A DNA stretch of 64,000 nt from Flavivirga abyssicola (GTDB taxonomy: Bacteria > Bacteroidota > Bacteroidia > Flavobacteriales > Flavobacteriaceae): NCBI RefSeq assembly GCF_030540775.2, contig NZ_CP141266.1, forward strand, positions 213,501 through 277,500, written 5' to 3'. Under the pieces are notes generated by a model that was given only the letters and a program-made list of their open reading frames with translations, had not been told where the DNA came from and did not search any database. How positions within the stretch are numbered: the stretch's first letter is position 1; each line of letters begins with the position of its first letter. Positions 1 through 7,911 of this stretch are shown here, in pieces. The position numbers were made by a program, and so were the translations under genes.

Positions 1-855
1 GCACAAACTTATTATCCTAAGAGTAAGGTTATTATTTACCTTAATCAGTTGGCTGCTAAAGCATTTCAAAAAATTTACAAAACCAAACGAGAAGACACAA
101 ACAGAATTATTGGGTTTTGGAAAACCGAAGTCCCTCTCATTTGTTATCAATACCGAAAGTTTATTTACATCGCGTTTATCGTCTTTTTTGCCTTTACCTT
201 TATTGGTGTTATTTCTGCTGCCAATGATGGAGAATTTGTACGTTCTGTATTAGGAGATAACTATGTAGATATGTCCATTGAAAATATTGAAGCCGGAGAT
301 CCCGTAGCCGTTTATAAAAGTGGTAGCAATTGGGGAAGTTTTATAGGGATTACCATAAACAATCTTCGAGTTGGTATTATTGCTTTTGTTTTAGGTGTTT
401 TTTTAGGAATAGGTACACTCTACATCATGTTTAAAAATTGCATTATGCTGGGGTCGTTTCAATATTTCTTTTACGAAAAAGGTGTTTTATGGGAAAGTGT
501 TCGTGGTATATGGATACATGGTGCCATGGAAATTTTCGCTATAGTTATTGAAGCTGCTGCTGGTCTTATTCTAGGAGCCAGTATTTTATTTCCTGCAACA
601 CATTCCAGATATACATCATTTAAACAAGGCGCAAAAACTGGTATTAAAATTTTAATAAGCACCTTTCCATTTACCTTTTCTGCTGGATTTCTGGAAGGTT
701 TCATTACACGATATTCTAATATTATGCCTAATTGGTTATCTACTGGCATCATTTTAATAACACTAAGTATTATTAGTTATTACTATTTAATTTACCCTTT
801 TAAAATTCAGAAGCAAATTACCCAACCCCAAACCATAAGCCCCATTCTTAATTGA
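1..855 (+). CDS. Stage II sporulation protein M-like membrane protein (DUF95), 5' end outside window
   Basis: The reading frame is open from the first base of the window. The residues before the TTG at 49 (including YYPKSKVIIYLNQLAAK) continue the family's conserved N-terminal region, so the true start lies upstream and this is a 5'-partial gene. The product has about five hydrophobic segments and the SpoIIM/DUF95 pattern (GxxxGI-type helices and an 'IWIHGAMEIFAIVIEAAAG' stretch around residue 150 of the visible part). The family is best known from sporulation, but in Bacteroidota it sits in MoxR/DUF58 membrane operons in non-sporulating species. Its molecular role here is unknown. The stop codon overlaps the next gene's TTG start by 4 bases (TTGA), indicating translational coupling. 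Confidence 0.85.
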   Translation, partial: AQTYYPKSKVIIYLNQLAAKAFQKIYKTKREDTNRIIGFWKTEVPLICYQYRKFIYIAFIVFFAFTFIGVISAANDGEFVRSVLGDNYVDMSIENIEAGDPVAVYKSGSNWGSFIGITINNLRVGIIAFVLGVFLGIGTLYIMFKNCIMLGSFQYFFYEKGVLWESVRGIWIHGAMEIFAIVIEAAAGLILGASILFPATHSRYTSFKQGAKTGIKILISTFPFTFSAGFLEGFITRYSNIMPNWLSTGIILITLSIISYYYLIYPFKIQKQITQPQTISPILN

Positions 856-1580
856 AATCCAATCGATTACATATTATCTTTTTTTTATCTGTTATTGTTG
901 TTTGTGGTTATCAAACTGCTTTTAGCTCTAATACATTACAAGAGCCTGAACAAATAAGACATTTTGACGAAGATTTTAAAGACAGGTATTCTAGTGATAA
1001 ATACAATTATGATGGAAGAAAGATAGTACGTGAAACTGAAGCGGGTTCTGGTAAATATGAAGATTACAAAAACGGAAAGGTAAGGCAACGAGAAAAGAAT
1101 AATGAAGAGGATATAACTATAAATCTTGGACCTTTTGGTTGGTTATTTTATCTAGCCATAGGCATAGCAGTTGTTTATCTGGTTTATATATTATTAAATG
1201 AAGGTGGTTCTGGTTTATTTTCTTCAAGAAAAAATAAACCTCTTAACAATTATGACGAGATAACGGCAGAAAACATTGAACATGCAGACATACATGCGCT
1301 CATAAAAAATGCTGAAAACGATAATAATTATAGACTAGCTATTAGGTATTATTATTTATTAGTCTTAAAAACACTTAGCTTAAAAAATCATATAAAATTT
1401 GAAGACGATAAAACTAATAGTGAATATTTAAACGAAATAAGCGAAAAGCCTTTTAGCGACAAATTCGCCTATACGTCTTATTTATATAACTATATCTGGT
1501 ATGGTAAGTTCTCATTAGATATAGAGCAGTACAACAAGGCCAAAAGTAATTTTTCAACCCTCTTAAACATGGTAAAATAA
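852..1580 (+). CDS. DUF4129 domain membrane protein
   Basis: This 242-residue protein has an N-terminal signal or anchor (residues 5-25), a charged extracytoplasmic stretch, one central membrane segment (about 93-115) and a C-terminal cytoplasmic DUF4129-like domain. The domain carries 'AIRYYYLLVLKTLSLK' and 'LYNYIWYGKFSLDIEQY'. The start is a TTG overlapping the upstream stop, and the stop overlaps the next ATG (TAATG). The family recurs between SpoIIM-like and DUF4350 genes in Bacteroidota MoxR operons. The biochemical role is unknown. The domain may be a scaffold for the neighbouring MoxR/DUF58 system, which is inference from position only. Confidence 0.8.
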   Translation: MKSNRLHIIFFLSVIVVCGYQTAFSSNTLQEPEQIRHFDEDFKDRYSSDKYNYDGRKIVRETEAGSGKYEDYKNGKVRQREKNNEEDITINLGPFGWLFYLAIGIAVVYLVYILLNEGGSGLFSSRKNKPLNNYDEITAENIEHADIHALIKNAENDNNYRLAIRYYYLLVLKTLSLKNHIKFEDDKTNSEYLNEISEKPFSDKFAYTSYLYNYIWYGKFSLDIEQYNKAKSNFSTLLNMVK

Positions 1581-2788
1581 TGAAGAAAATTTTACCTATA
1601 CTCGTCATAATTGTAGCCCTGATGGTTACAGCGGCTGTAGTAATTGGTGTTAAGAGAACTAAAACCGTTAATTGGGAAGAGTCTTTTAACGAAAAAAGTA
1701 ATGAACCTTACGGTGTTAGCATATTTTATAAAGAGTTATCTAATCTTTTTAAAGATTTTAAAATTAGAACAGTGTTCCATCAACCAAGCAGTTATTTAAG
1801 TGCTAATTCTGAAAGTGGTTATGGAGAGCATGTCGCAGAAGGAAGTTATATAATTATTGGGAATTCTGATTATTTAGAAGATGATTCTGTTGATGAATTA
1901 TTAAATTTTGTTGATGCTGGTAACACATTGTTTATCTCCGATTATTATTTTTCTCAAAAAATTCATGACACCTTAGATATTGATGTTGATTATATTTTAA
2001 ATGAAAAGAAAGATAGTATTTCACATCAATCTCTAAAATATATAGGTATTGAAAATACCATTATAGATAAAAATGCAGGGGATTACTACTTTTCTCGCTT
2101 CGATTCCATAAATTTCAATGTACTCGGATATTCTAAAATTGATTACAAACATGCCAATTTTATTCAGGTTCCTTTCGGAGATGGGAATATATACTTACAC
2201 CTGGAACCAAAAGCTTTTACAAATTATAACATTTTAAAGGAAGACAGGTACAAATATGTCGAAGGCTTAATCTCTTATTTACCAGAGAATAATGTGTATT
2301 TTGATTCGTATGCAAAAATACAGACAGGTTATGATGGTGAGGTTGAAAAAGAATCTAATTTAAGCTGGTTTTTGGAACAGTTATCATTTAGATGGGCTTG
2401 GTATACTGCCTTAATTTTTGGTATTTTATTTATGATCTTTAACGCCAAACGTAGGCAGCGGATTATAAAAATTATAAAACCATTACAAAATACCACCATA
2501 GCTTTTGTTAAAACCGTATCTAATTTATATTTTGATACTCAAGATCATAAAAACTTAATTGATAAAAAAATAACGTACTTTTTAGAAAAAATAAGAACGG
2601 ATTATAATTTAGACACATCTACTTTAAATGATGAATTTATAGTAAAGCTGGCGGCAAAAACCGGCAAGAAAAAAGATGATGTTAAAAAATTAATCAACTA
2701 CATTAATTCACTAAGATCTAAAGATGATTTTTTTGAAGACAACCTAATCAAATTAAATAAGCTCATTGAAGCTTTTTATACTATATAA
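1580..2788 (+). CDS. DUF4350 domain-containing membrane protein
   Basis: This 402-residue protein begins with one transmembrane helix (residues 5-24). An extracytoplasmic region with the DUF4350 pattern follows: 'NEPYGVSIFYKELSNLF' at about 38, then a Rossmann-like 'SYIIIGNSDYLEDDSVDELL' segment around 90-110. A second membrane helix lies at about 268-288, ahead of a basic cytoplasmic tail. DUF4350 proteins resemble the ABC-type glutamine-amidotransferase-like (GldG/IFT52-like) fold. It overlaps DUF4129 by one base and lies 2 bases before moxR, so it is co-transcribed. No enzymatic residues are evident; I infer a structural or sensor role in the MoxR complex. Confidence 0.8.
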   Translation: MKKILPILVIIVALMVTAAVVIGVKRTKTVNWEESFNEKSNEPYGVSIFYKELSNLFKDFKIRTVFHQPSSYLSANSESGYGEHVAEGSYIIIGNSDYLEDDSVDELLNFVDAGNTLFISDYYFSQKIHDTLDIDVDYILNEKKDSISHQSLKYIGIENTIIDKNAGDYYFSRFDSINFNVLGYSKIDYKHANFIQVPFGDGNIYLHLEPKAFTNYNILKEDRYKYVEGLISYLPENNVYFDSYAKIQTGYDGEVEKESNLSWFLEQLSFRWAWYTALIFGILFMIFNAKRRQRIIKIIKPLQNTTIAFVKTVSNLYFDTQDHKNLIDKKITYFLEKIRTDYNLDTSTLNDEFIVKLAAKTGKKKDDVKKLINYINSLRSKDDFFEDNLIKLNKLIEAFYTI

Positions 2789-2790
2789 TT

Positions 2791-3858
2791 ATGGACGAAA
2801 ATAGAGAATCTCAAGACCACCAAGATTTTTTACCAAAATCAGACACCATATCATCAATTGATAGCAGTGCCTTGGATGACACCAATAATTTACAATTTCA
2901 AAATCGTTTGGATTTATCCGAACTTCAACAAAGTGTCAATAAAATAAAACAAGAAGTTGGTAAAATTATTGTTGGTCAAAAAGATATGGTAGACATGCTT
3001 ATTGCATCGCTTTTAGCTAAAGGGCATTCCCTTATAGAAGGGGTTCCTGGTGTTGCGAAAACAGTTACAGCCAAACTCTTGGCAAAATCTTTAAGCGTTG
3101 GTTTTAGCCGTATTCAATTCACGCCAGATTTAATGCCTAGCGATATTTTAGGGACTTCGGTTTTTAATTTGAAAAAATCGGAATTCGAATTTAAAAAAGG
3201 TCCTATTTTTTCGAATATGATTCTTATTGACGAGATCAATAGAGCTCCTGCCAAAACACAAGCGGCTTTATTTGAAGTTATGGAAGAACAGCAAATTACT
3301 ATTGATGGTAATAAATTTAAACTAGATGCCCCTTTTATTGTTCTTGCAACCCAAAATCCCGTAGAGCAAGAAGGAACATATAGATTACCAGAAGCACAAC
3401 TAGACCGATTTTTGTTTAAAATTGATGTGAACTATCCTAATTTAGATGAGGAAATAGAAATACTTTCCAGAGAACACGAATTAAAAGATAAGTCTAAAAC
3501 AGACGTTGTTACATCATTTCTTACTGGAGATCAAATTGTAAAATATCAGAATTTGGTAAGTCAGATTGTAGTAGAAAAACATTTACTAAAATACATTGCA
3601 GAACTTATTGTTGCTACACGTAGCAATCAATTTTTATATTTAGGAGCATCACCAAGGGCATCCATTGCGATATTAAAATCCAGTAAAGCATTTGCAGCTA
3701 TGTCTGGACGTGACTTTGTAACTCCTGAGGATATAAAACGTGCTGCTATTCCGGTATTGCACCATAGAGTTATTGTAACACCAGAGCGCGAAATGGAAGG
3801 TGTTTCTAGTAAACAAATTATAAAGCAAATCATTGAAACTGTTGAGATACCTCGTTGA
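2791..3858 (+). CDS. moxR: MoxR-family AAA+ ATPase
   Basis: This is a 355-residue AAA+ ATPase of the MoxR group. The visible motifs are Walker A GVPGVAKT (84-91), Walker B LIDEIN (145-150), sensor 1 ATQNP (186-190) and the arginine-finger region EAQLDRF (201-207). The C-terminal lid contains 'GASPRASIAILKSSKAFAA'. The family acts as chaperones that mature or activate partner complexes, usually with a DUF58/VWA protein encoded next door; here DUF58 starts at 4410. The first 50 residues are low-complexity and acidic. It is part of the SpoIIM-DUF4129-DUF4350 operon, with only 2 bases separating it from the previous stop. Confidence 0.95.
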   Translation: MDENRESQDHQDFLPKSDTISSIDSSALDDTNNLQFQNRLDLSELQQSVNKIKQEVGKIIVGQKDMVDMLIASLLAKGHSLIEGVPGVAKTVTAKLLAKSLSVGFSRIQFTPDLMPSDILGTSVFNLKKSEFEFKKGPIFSNMILIDEINRAPAKTQAALFEVMEEQQITIDGNKFKLDAPFIVLATQNPVEQEGTYRLPEAQLDRFLFKIDVNYPNLDEEIEILSREHELKDKSKTDVVTSFLTGDQIVKYQNLVSQIVVEKHLLKYIAELIVATRSNQFLYLGASPRASIAILKSSKAFAAMSGRDFVTPEDIKRAAIPVLHHRVIVTPEREMEGVSSKQIIKQIIETVEIPR

Positions 3859-3866
3859 TTAGTTGA

Positions 3867-3896
3867 CAGTGTTCAGTGTTCAGTGTTCAGTGTTCA
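3867..3896. repeat. Heptanucleotide tandem array (CAGTGTT)x4
   Basis: Four perfect copies of CAGTGTT plus a partial CA begin 8 bases after the moxR stop codon. This is one of four period-7 arrays in the window (the others are at 4371, 17441 and 28767). Confidence 0.95.
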
Positions 3897-3910
3897 AAAT
3901 AAAAAACAAT

Positions 3911-3940
3911 GTCATTCAGAACGAAGTGAAGAATCTCATT
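3911..3940. repeat. Dispersed-repeat-like sequence of the 'HSERSEES' type
   Basis: A GTCATTCAGAACGAAGTGAA core followed by GAATCTCATT would encode CHSERSEESHF if read as protein. This is a familiar spurious translation of a dispersed non-coding repeat found in many bacteria. It sits in the 5' region of the DUF805 gene and makes an ATG at 3883 look like a start codon. Confidence 0.65.
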
Positions 3941-3960
3941 TTAACAAAAAACAAATTATT

Positions 3961-4326
3961 ATGTTCAAAAATATATTTTCATTTAAGGGCAGGATCAGAA
4001 GAACAGAATTTGGAATAAGTTACATTATTTATTCAATATTTGCCGCTATAGTCAATGGCATCGCTGAAACATTAGAGGGTAACATCGGTATTATAATTAT
4101 ACTTATTGTTTTAATACCGATGCTATGGTTTTTATGGGCTCAAGCAGCAAAACGTTGTCATGACAGGGGAAATAGTGGTTGGTATCAAATCATTCCTTTT
4201 TATGTGCTATGGATGCTATTTGCTGATAGCGATTATGGTCCAAACAAATATGGTGACAACCCAAAGGGAAAAGGAAATCACGATAATATAAATGACATCG
4301 GAAAACAAATTGAAATGACTAATTAA
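3961..4326 (+). CDS. DUF805 family small membrane protein
   Basis: With the start at ATG 3961 (MFKNIFSFKGRIRRTEF) the protein is 121 residues long and begins at the conserved DUF805 N-terminus. The in-frame ATG at 3883 is rejected because the extra 26 residues are translated repeat sequence. It has three or so hydrophobic segments, the 'FKGRIRRTEFGISYII' opening, 'AKRCHDRGNSGWYQIIPF' in the middle and 'DSDYGPNKYGDNP' near the end, all typical of the family (E. coli YhaH-like). Function is unknown. It interrupts an otherwise contiguous moxR-DUF58 pair and has short repeats on both sides, which suggests a later insertion into the operon. Confidence 0.85.
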   Translation: MFKNIFSFKGRIRRTEFGISYIIYSIFAAIVNGIAETLEGNIGIIIILIVLIPMLWFLWAQAAKRCHDRGNSGWYQIIPFYVLWMLFADSDYGPNKYGDNPKGKGNHDNINDIGKQIEMTN

Positions 4327-4370
4327 TGATGTATATATCATTTCAAACAAAAAGAGAAATCACATAATAC

Positions 4371-4405
4371 TTTTAACTTTTAACTTTTAACTTTTAACTT
4401 TTAAC
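4371..4405. repeat. Heptanucleotide tandem array (TTTTAAC)x5
   Basis: Five perfect copies of TTTTAAC lie between the DUF805 stop and the DUF58 start and end 4 bases before the TTG start codon. The whole translation-initiation region of DUF58 is therefore made of this repeat. Confidence 0.95.
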
Positions 4406-4409
4406 AAAT

Positions 4410-5741
4410 TTGAAATTATTTAAACCATTCTATATACAACCCCGCTTCTTTTACGCCGGTATTGGCATTGTGGTATTGTTTGCTTTAAGTTATTTCATTC
4501 CGTTATTATTCAACATAGCCCAACTTTCAATATTGGTACTGGTGCTCTTATTCTTTTTAGATTTCTTGATCATCTTTGTTGGAAAAAACAAACTTGAAGC
4601 AACTAGAATTGTTCCTGATAAATTTTCAAATGGGGATAATAATCGGATAACATTAGACATAAGAAACAACTACTCTATTTCGGTTTATTTAGAAGTTATT
4701 GATGAAATTCCTGAACAATTTCAAGTTAGAGATTTTAAAATTAAGGAATCTATTCCCCCACGTAAAACAAGACTAATTCAATATAATTTAAAACCAACTG
4801 AGCGTGGCGAATATCATTTTGGTTCTTTAAACGTATATGCTTCTTCTGTTATAAATTTAGTTGCTAAACGTTTTACTTTTAGTGAAGGCGCTATGGTACC
4901 AACCTACCCTAGTTTTAAACAATTAAAAAAGTTTGAGCTTTTAAATATTAATAAAAATTCGTTAGAATATGGGCTTAAAAAAGTAAGACGTCTAGGGCAT
5001 TCTATGGAGTTTGAGCAAATTAAAGATTATGTTTTAGGTGATGATTTACGTACTATAAACTGGAAAGCAACAGCTAAGAAAAACCAATTGATGGTCAATC
5101 AGTTTCAAGACGAAAAATCGCAACCTGTCTACTCTATTATTGACAAAGGTCGTATTATGAAAATGCCTTTTAACAATTTAAGCCTTTTAGATTATGCTAT
5201 TAATGCTGCCCTTGTAATTAGTAATGTTGTTTTAAAAAAACACGATAAGGCTGGTATGTTTTCATTTTCCAAAAACATAGATAATGTTGTTGTTGCAGAA
5301 AGAAGAAGCTCGCAAATGCAACTTATTTTAGAATCCCTTTATAATGTTAAGACCGATTTTTTTGAAAGTGATTTTAGCAGGTTATATGGTAGTATTAAAC
5401 GCCACATTACTCATAGAAGCCTTATTTTAATGTATACAAATTTTGAGACTCTTGACGGCTTAAATAGACAGTTACCTTATTTAAAAGCCATTTCTAAAAG
5501 TCATTTTCTAGTGGTTATTTTCTTTAAAAATACCGAACTTACTAATTTGATTAATGAAAATGCCGAAACTATACAACAGGTTTACGATAAAGTCATTGCT
5601 GAAAAATTTGCATTTGAAAAACGTCTTATTGTAAATGAATTAAAAAAGTATGGCATCCATTCTATTTTAACAACACCTGAAAATCTTACCATAGATACCA
5701 TTAATAAATATCTGGAAATAAAAGCTCGAGGGTTACTTTAA
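4410..5741 (+). CDS. DUF58 domain-containing membrane protein (MoxR partner)
   Basis: This 443-residue protein has two N-terminal membrane helices (about 15-32 and 38-57), a beta-rich extracytoplasmic-like region (60-160) and then DUF58. The DUF58 signature is visible at 197-222, from GHSMEFEQIKDYVLGDD to LRTINWKATAK, followed by a degenerate von Willebrand A-type fold ('YSIIDKGRIM' at about 235). DUF58 proteins are the standard partners of MoxR ATPases. The start is TTG at 4410, directly preceded by a heptamer repeat array. The gene completes the membrane operon that begins left of the window. The process served is not known in flavobacteria. Confidence 0.9.
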   Translation: MKLFKPFYIQPRFFYAGIGIVVLFALSYFIPLLFNIAQLSILVLVLLFFLDFLIIFVGKNKLEATRIVPDKFSNGDNNRITLDIRNNYSISVYLEVIDEIPEQFQVRDFKIKESIPPRKTRLIQYNLKPTERGEYHFGSLNVYASSVINLVAKRFTFSEGAMVPTYPSFKQLKKFELLNINKNSLEYGLKKVRRLGHSMEFEQIKDYVLGDDLRTINWKATAKKNQLMVNQFQDEKSQPVYSIIDKGRIMKMPFNNLSLLDYAINAALVISNVVLKKHDKAGMFSFSKNIDNVVVAERRSSQMQLILESLYNVKTDFFESDFSRLYGSIKRHITHRSLILMYTNFETLDGLNRQLPYLKAISKSHFLVVIFFKNTELTNLINENAETIQQVYDKVIAEKFAFEKRLIVNELKKYGIHSILTTPENLTIDTINKYLEIKARGLL

Positions 5742-5804
5742 AATATGACCATTCAACTACCGTGTTCATACAAAATATCGGTACATATATTAAACAATAG
5801 AATT

Positions 5805-5952
5805 AGACACGAATTGCACAAATTTACACGAATATATTGTCTTGCGCTTAAAATGTACATAAGCAATATAAACATGAATTATACATGTGCTTTTACAAGT
5901 TTAAATCTATTGTTAGCCAATTAATTCGTGTAAATTTGTGCAATTCGTGTCT
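5805..5952. repeat. Perfect 29-bp inverted repeat around a 90-bp loop
   Basis: The left arm (5805-5833, starting AGACACGAATTGCACAAATT) and the right arm (5924-5952, ending TTGTGCAATTCGTGTCT) are exact reverse complements. The element fills most of the gap between the convergent DUF58 and dps genes. It encodes nothing convincing and looks like a non-coding mobile or REP-type element. It may incidentally stop transcription from both sides. Confidence 0.85.
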
Positions 5953-6011
5953 TTTAAAAACGTCAACACTAGGTAACTATTTAGGCCTTTTTCATACTAT
6001 GGTACGAAACC

Positions 6012-6491
6012 CTAAACCACTTCGTTCAACCAAGCCTTCATCATCCAAACTGTCTTTTCCTGCTCTGTAATGAAATCACTCATCATAGAATTGGTACCTT
6101 CATCGTTCGCTTCATCAGATTTATCTAAAATTAGTCTTTCAATTTTTAAAAGCACTGTTAATGACTCTACAATCAAACGTACAGCCTTATCATCTTGAGA
6201 AATATTTTTACCAACTGGTACTTTATTATTTTCTATATACTCTTCGAATGTATGTAATGGTGTTACCCCTAATGTCAGGATTCTTTCAGCAATTAAATCT
6301 ACTTTTGTATTTGCATCTGTATATAACTCTTCGAATTTTACATGCAAATCGAAAAAACGCTTCCCTCTTATATTCCAGTGAATACCTCTTAAATTCTGAT
6401 AATATATTTGAAAATTAGCCAGTAAATGGTTCAAATCTCCTGCTAAATCTTTGGTTTTTTTGGAGTCTAATCCTAAACTATTTAATGTCAT
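6012..6491 (-). CDS. dps: Dps-family DNA-protecting ferritin-like protein
   Basis: This 159-residue protein spans the whole Dps/ferritin-like four-helix fold. Ferroxidase-type residues are visible in 'LRGIHWNIRG' (His at about 37) and 'FFDLHVKFEELYTDANTKVD' (His, Asp/Glu at about 49-65), as in Dps subunit interfaces. Dps proteins oxidise and store iron using hydrogen peroxide and protect DNA. The gene is divergent from oxyR with a 105-base gap, a classic regulator-target arrangement, and has a good -7 box on its own strand (6517-6524). Length and motif placement are normal. Confidence 0.93.
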   Translation of the reverse strand: MTLNSLGLDSKKTKDLAGDLNHLLANFQIYYQNLRGIHWNIRGKRFFDLHVKFEELYTDANTKVDLIAERILTLGVTPLHTFEEYIENNKVPVGKNISQDDKAVRLIVESLTVLLKIERLILDKSDEANDEGTNSMMSDFITEQEKTVWMMKAWLNEVV

Positions 6492-6516
6492 ATTGATATC
6501 TATTTTATATTTACTA

Positions 6517-6524
6517 CAAATTTA
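6517..6524 (-). promoter_or_regulatory. Putative -7 box of dps (TAAATTTG)
   Basis: Read on the minus strand the sequence is TAAATTTG, an exact match to the Bacteroidota TAnnTTTG element, 26 bases upstream of the dps ATG. No clear -33 TTTG is spaced correctly, which may reflect dependence on an activator such as OxyR. Confidence 0.45.
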
Positions 6525-6596
6525 ATTTATAATTAACAGTCGTTTCTATAAATTTTATTGATAGTTTTTATATTTTTATAGCCTAAATTGATTATT

Positions 6597-7535
6597 ATGA
6601 CTATTACCCAATTATATTATGTTCTAGCTGTTGCAGAAAACCAGAATTTCACAAAAGCTGCGGAAAAATGTTTTGTCACGCAACCAACGCTAAGTATGCA
6701 AATTCAAAAACTTGAAGACCAATTAGATGTACAGATTTTCGACCGTACTAAAAAGCCTATTGAGTTAACTGATGTTGGTAAAAAAATTGTAACTCAAGCC
6801 AGAAACATCGTAAACGAATCTTATAGAATTCAGGATATTGTAGATCAACAAAAAGGGTTCATTGGTGGTGAGTTCAAACTTGGTATTATACCAACCATAA
6901 TGCCAACACTACTGCCTATGTTTTTAAATAATTTCATAAAAAAACACCCAAAAGTTAAACTAAAAATCGAAGAATTAACAACAGAGGAAATAATTTCTAG
7001 AATTAACGATGGACATTTAGATGCTGCTATAGCAGCTACACCACTTGAGGATGAAAACATAAAAGAGCGAGTGCTTTATTTTGAACCATTCGTTGGGTAT
7101 ATTCCCAGCAATCACAGACTACATGAGCACAAAAAAATAGATGTTTCTGAATTAGATATTGATGACATGCTTTTACTTGAAGATGGGCATTGCTTTAGAG
7201 ATGGTGTTATTAACCTTTGTAAGGCATTTAAAACTCAAACAAATGATAAATTTCAGCTAGAAAGTGGTAGTATAGAAACCCTTATAAAACTTTCAAATGA
7301 AGGATTAGGTATGACACTCTTACCATATTTACATACTTTAGATATTAACAATAAAGAAAAAGAAAACTTACATCATTTTAATGAACCTTCTCCTGCTAGA
7401 GAGGTCAGTATTATTTATCATAAAAGCGAATTAAAAATGCAGATTATTGAAGCATTACAAGATGTAATATCCGGTGTAATTAGAGGTGCTATTGCATTTC
7501 AAAACGTAAAAATTATTAGTCCATTACCCAAATAG
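6597..7535 (+). CDS. oxyR: OxyR, hydrogen-peroxide-responsive LysR-type regulator
   Basis: With ATG 6597 as the start (MTITQLYYVLAVAENQNF) the protein has 312 residues. It carries the LysR N-terminal winged helix-turn-helix (about 1-60, 'FTKAAEKCFVTQPTLSMQIQ') and a substrate-binding-type regulatory domain. The redox cysteines are intact in GHCFRDGVINLC. With this start they fall at residues 199 and 208, the same numbers as the disulfide-forming pair of E. coli OxyR, which supports choosing 6597 over the TTG at 6588. It is divergent from dps and presumably controls it. Confidence 0.95.
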   Translation: MTITQLYYVLAVAENQNFTKAAEKCFVTQPTLSMQIQKLEDQLDVQIFDRTKKPIELTDVGKKIVTQARNIVNESYRIQDIVDQQKGFIGGEFKLGIIPTIMPTLLPMFLNNFIKKHPKVKLKIEELTTEEIISRINDGHLDAAIAATPLEDENIKERVLYFEPFVGYIPSNHRLHEHKKIDVSELDIDDMLLLEDGHCFRDGVINLCKAFKTQTNDKFQLESGSIETLIKLSNEGLGMTLLPYLHTLDINNKEKENLHHFNEPSPAREVSIIYHKSELKMQIIEALQDVISGVIRGAIAFQNVKIISPLPK

Positions 7536-7559
7536 CAGTTTCTTTAAAATAAATAAACT

Positions 7560-7593
7560 AAAAAGAGCTTCCAAAATAATGGAAGCTCTTTTT
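7560..7593. terminator. Bidirectional terminator between oxyR and yajC
   Basis: A perfect 14-bp stem, AAAAAGAGCTTCCA (7560-7573) with TGGAAGCTCTTTTT (7580-7593), encloses a 6-base loop. It has T-runs on both strands and serves the convergent oxyR and yajC genes. Confidence 0.9.
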
Positions 7594-7613
7594 ATTTACA
7601 TTAAAAAATGTAT

Positions 7614-7910
7614 TTATTTTTTTGCTGGTGCTGGCGCATTTAATTTTAAGCTCATTTCCATAGAAATAGCAGAACGCTCATACTTAACTTTTCCAGACAT
7701 CGTTTCTATGACACAACTTCCGTCTTTATCGTTTAGTTCTAAAATCTTACCATGCAATCCACTTTTGGTAATTACTTTATCTCCTTTTTTTAATTCTGCA
7801 GCGAATTTCTTCTCTTTTTTTGCACGTTTCATTTGTGGTGCAATCATAAAGAAATATACGACTACAAACATTAGTATAAATGGCATAAATTGCCCGATTC
7901 CTTCTCCCAT
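7614..7910 (-). CDS. yajC: Preprotein translocase subunit YajC
   Basis: This 98-residue protein has one N-terminal membrane helix (about 6-25), the family segment 'FFMIAPQMKRAKKEKKF' and the KOW-like 'LKKGDKVITKSGLHGKI' region. YajC associates with SecDF-YidC at the Sec translocon in the inner membrane. It follows the DUF1573 gene by one base and belongs to the nusB-DUF1573-yajC cluster typical of Flavobacteriia. The gene ends at the shared terminator with oxyR. Confidence 0.95.
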   Translation of the reverse strand: MGEGIGQFMPFILMFVVVYFFMIAPQMKRAKKEKKFAAELKKGDKVITKSGLHGKILELNDKDGSCVIETMSGKVKYERSAISMEMSLKLNAPAPAKK

Positions 7911-7911
7911 C

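Noticed and set aside
3883-3960. N-terminal extension of the DUF805 protein
   Set aside because: The extra residues are translation of a dispersed repeat; the family's conserved start is MFKNIFSFKGRIRRTEF at 3961.
5885-6070. 61-residue plus-strand frame
   Set aside because: It lies across the right arm of the 29-bp inverted repeat and the 3' end of dps and has no protein-like features.
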